This document shows, piece by piece, positions 6,146 to 7,119 of a stretch of DNA of 7,119 nt. The notes beneath the pieces were generated by a model that saw nothing but the letters and a program-made list of their open reading frames with translations, did no database searches and was not told where the DNA came from. This stretch comes from Methylocystaceae bacterium UBA5192 (lineage in GTDB: Bacteria > Pseudomonadota > Alphaproteobacteria > Rhizobiales > Beijerinckiaceae), in NCBI GenBank assembly GCA_002412985.1, contig DHWC01000132.1, positions 1 through 7,119 on the forward strand. The letters are read 5' to 3'. Within the stretch, counting starts at the first letter, position 1; every line of letters starts with the position of its first letter. The translations under genes were made by a program, and so were the position numbers.

Positions 6146-7119
6146 ATGAACATATTCGCCGCTTCCTGTAATGATCCTTATGATGCCCGTCCTTGGCTCA
6201 AATCATACCCTACCGGCGTTCCAGCAGATATTCTGGAAACTGAATACTCTACACTCGTTGATATTTTTAACAAAAGCATTGTTGATTTTGCTGAATTGCC
6301 TGCTTTTGAAAGTCTAGGCGCTACGCAGTCATACGCAAATTTTGGACGCGCAGCTAAAAATATTGCCGCCTGGCTGCAACAACAAGGACTAAATAAAGGC
6401 GACAGGATTGGTATCATGTCGCCAAATGTCTTGGCCTATCCATCAATCCTATTTGGCGCGCTTATTTCTGGCGGCGTCGTTGTAAACATCAATCCACTTT
6501 ACACGCCAGACGAACTTGTTCATCAGGCCAATGATGCTGAAATCAAGTATCTTTTTGTTTTTGAAAATTTTGCCCATACCGCACAAGCCGCCTGGGAACG
6601 CATGAACGTCAGCCGCGCAATCATTATTCGTGCAGGAGACTTGATGGGCGCAAGAGGCATCGCTGTGAACTTTATAAGCCGATTCATTAAACGAACGGCG
6701 CCGCGTTATCATTTGCAAGCTTCTCTCAGTTTAGCGCAGGTTATTCATCAAGGAATGCTTACGCCTCTTTCTCCCGTCAAGGTTGATCGTGATGACATTG
6801 CCTTTTTGCAATATACTGGCGGAACTACGGGCGTTGCTAAAGGCGCAGTGCTGCTACATCGCAATGTAGCTGCGAATGTAGCGCAATCATGGGCATGGCT
6901 CCGCTCACGACTTGAGCATAATGGGCCACATAAAATGATAACAGCCCTACCCTTATATCATATTTTTGGTCTGACGGCTTGCTGTTTGTTACTTGTGCAT
7001 ATTGGAGGCTGCTGCCTCTTAATCGCCAACCCGCGAGATCTAAAAAGTTTTTCAACTACGCTACGGAAAACAAGATTTACGCTCTTTTCTGGCGTGAATA
7101 CGCTTTATGCCGCATTGGC
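6146..7119 (+). CDS. fadD: Long-chain fatty-acid--CoA ligase (FadD type), N-terminal part, cut by window edge
   Basis: The enzyme activates fatty acids with ATP to an acyl-adenylate and then to acyl-CoA at the inner face of the membrane, feeding beta-oxidation. The 324 residues present are collinear with the first 60 percent of the roughly 560-residue E. coli FadD as I recall it. Landmarks are WLKSYPTGVPADI (17-29), MSPN (91-94), VNINPLYTPDEL (113-124), NFAHT (141-145), FIKRTAPRYHL (180-190), the AMP-binding P-loop YTGGTTGVAKG (223-233), ALPLYHIFGL (267-276) and SGVNTLYAAL at the cut (315-324). The catalytic C-terminal subdomain lies outside the window. ATG 6146 is preceded by AAGGA only two bases away, closer than ideal, but no other in-frame start nearby fits. 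The N-terminus is about 14 residues longer than the E. coli protein. The symbol reflects family similarity; paralogues with other acyl substrates are possible. Confidence 0.93.
   Translation, partial: MNIFAASCNDPYDARPWLKSYPTGVPADILETEYSTLVDIFNKSIVDFAELPAFESLGATQSYANFGRAAKNIAAWLQQQGLNKGDRIGIMSPNVLAYPSILFGALISGGVVVNINPLYTPDELVHQANDAEIKYLFVFENFAHTAQAAWERMNVSRAIIIRAGDLMGARGIAVNFISRFIKRTAPRYHLQASLSLAQVIHQGMLTPLSPVKVDRDDIAFLQYTGGTTGVAKGAVLLHRNVAANVAQSWAWLRSRLEHNGPHKMITALPLYHIFGLTACCLLLVHIGGCCLLIANPRDLKSFSTTLRKTRFTLFSGVNTLYAAL

Noticed and set aside
6449..6718. Minus-strand reading frames within the FadD-like gene
   Set aside because: The plus-strand frame carries continuous FadD motifs here, so the minus-strand frames are shadows.

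Overview
The window looks like chromosomal DNA of a proteobacterium, most likely an alphaproteobacterium of intermediate GC content. The reasons are a single-chain fused indolepyruvate:ferredoxin oxidoreductase, an aerobic-type precorrin-6A reductase, a periplasmic DUF1007 protein paired with a NicO permease, and a FadD-type acyl-CoA ligase. The class assignment is inferred from gene content and is not certain. No mobile element, CRISPR array, tRNA or rRNA is visible.

Layout. On the minus strand, read from about 4090 leftwards, is a complete 1171-residue fused indolepyruvate:ferredoxin oxidoreductase (575-4090). It is followed, in the same direction and 79 bp later, by the first two thirds of cobK (1-495, cut by the left edge). 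A 311-bp noncoding stretch (4091-4401) then separates these from genes read to the right. The rightward genes are a secreted DUF1007 protein (4402-5049), a NicO-family nickel/cobalt-type permease (5046-6047, overlapping the previous gene by 4 bp), a 98-bp gap, and the N-terminal part of a FadD-type long-chain acyl-CoA ligase (6146-7119, cut by the right edge).

How the genes may work together. DUF1007 and NicO form a clear two-gene translation-coupled unit: a periplasmic protein with His residues at its predicted mature N-terminus, and a membrane protein with the NicO HAxGPGHGK and RPCSGA signatures plus a His/Cys-rich loop. Together they look like an uncharacterised transition-metal transport system. 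Cobalt is attractive because cobK (corrin ring synthesis) lies on the other side of the oxidoreductase, but the sequence does not fix the metal or the direction of transport. The oxidoreductase converts aryl 2-oxoacids to acyl-CoA with ferredoxin reduction, and FadD makes acyl-CoA from fatty acids. These are ordinary catabolic neighbours with no demonstrated link.

The least explained part is the divergent intergenic region. It holds layered repeats: a 30-bp interrupted palindrome whose right arm can also pair with a third segment, a dyad TCCTT-N5-RAGGA present twice 130 bp apart, a 22-bp imperfect direct repeat 87 bp apart, and tandem ACGCATTTT motifs. I read it as the control region of the two divergent units, with no regulator identified.
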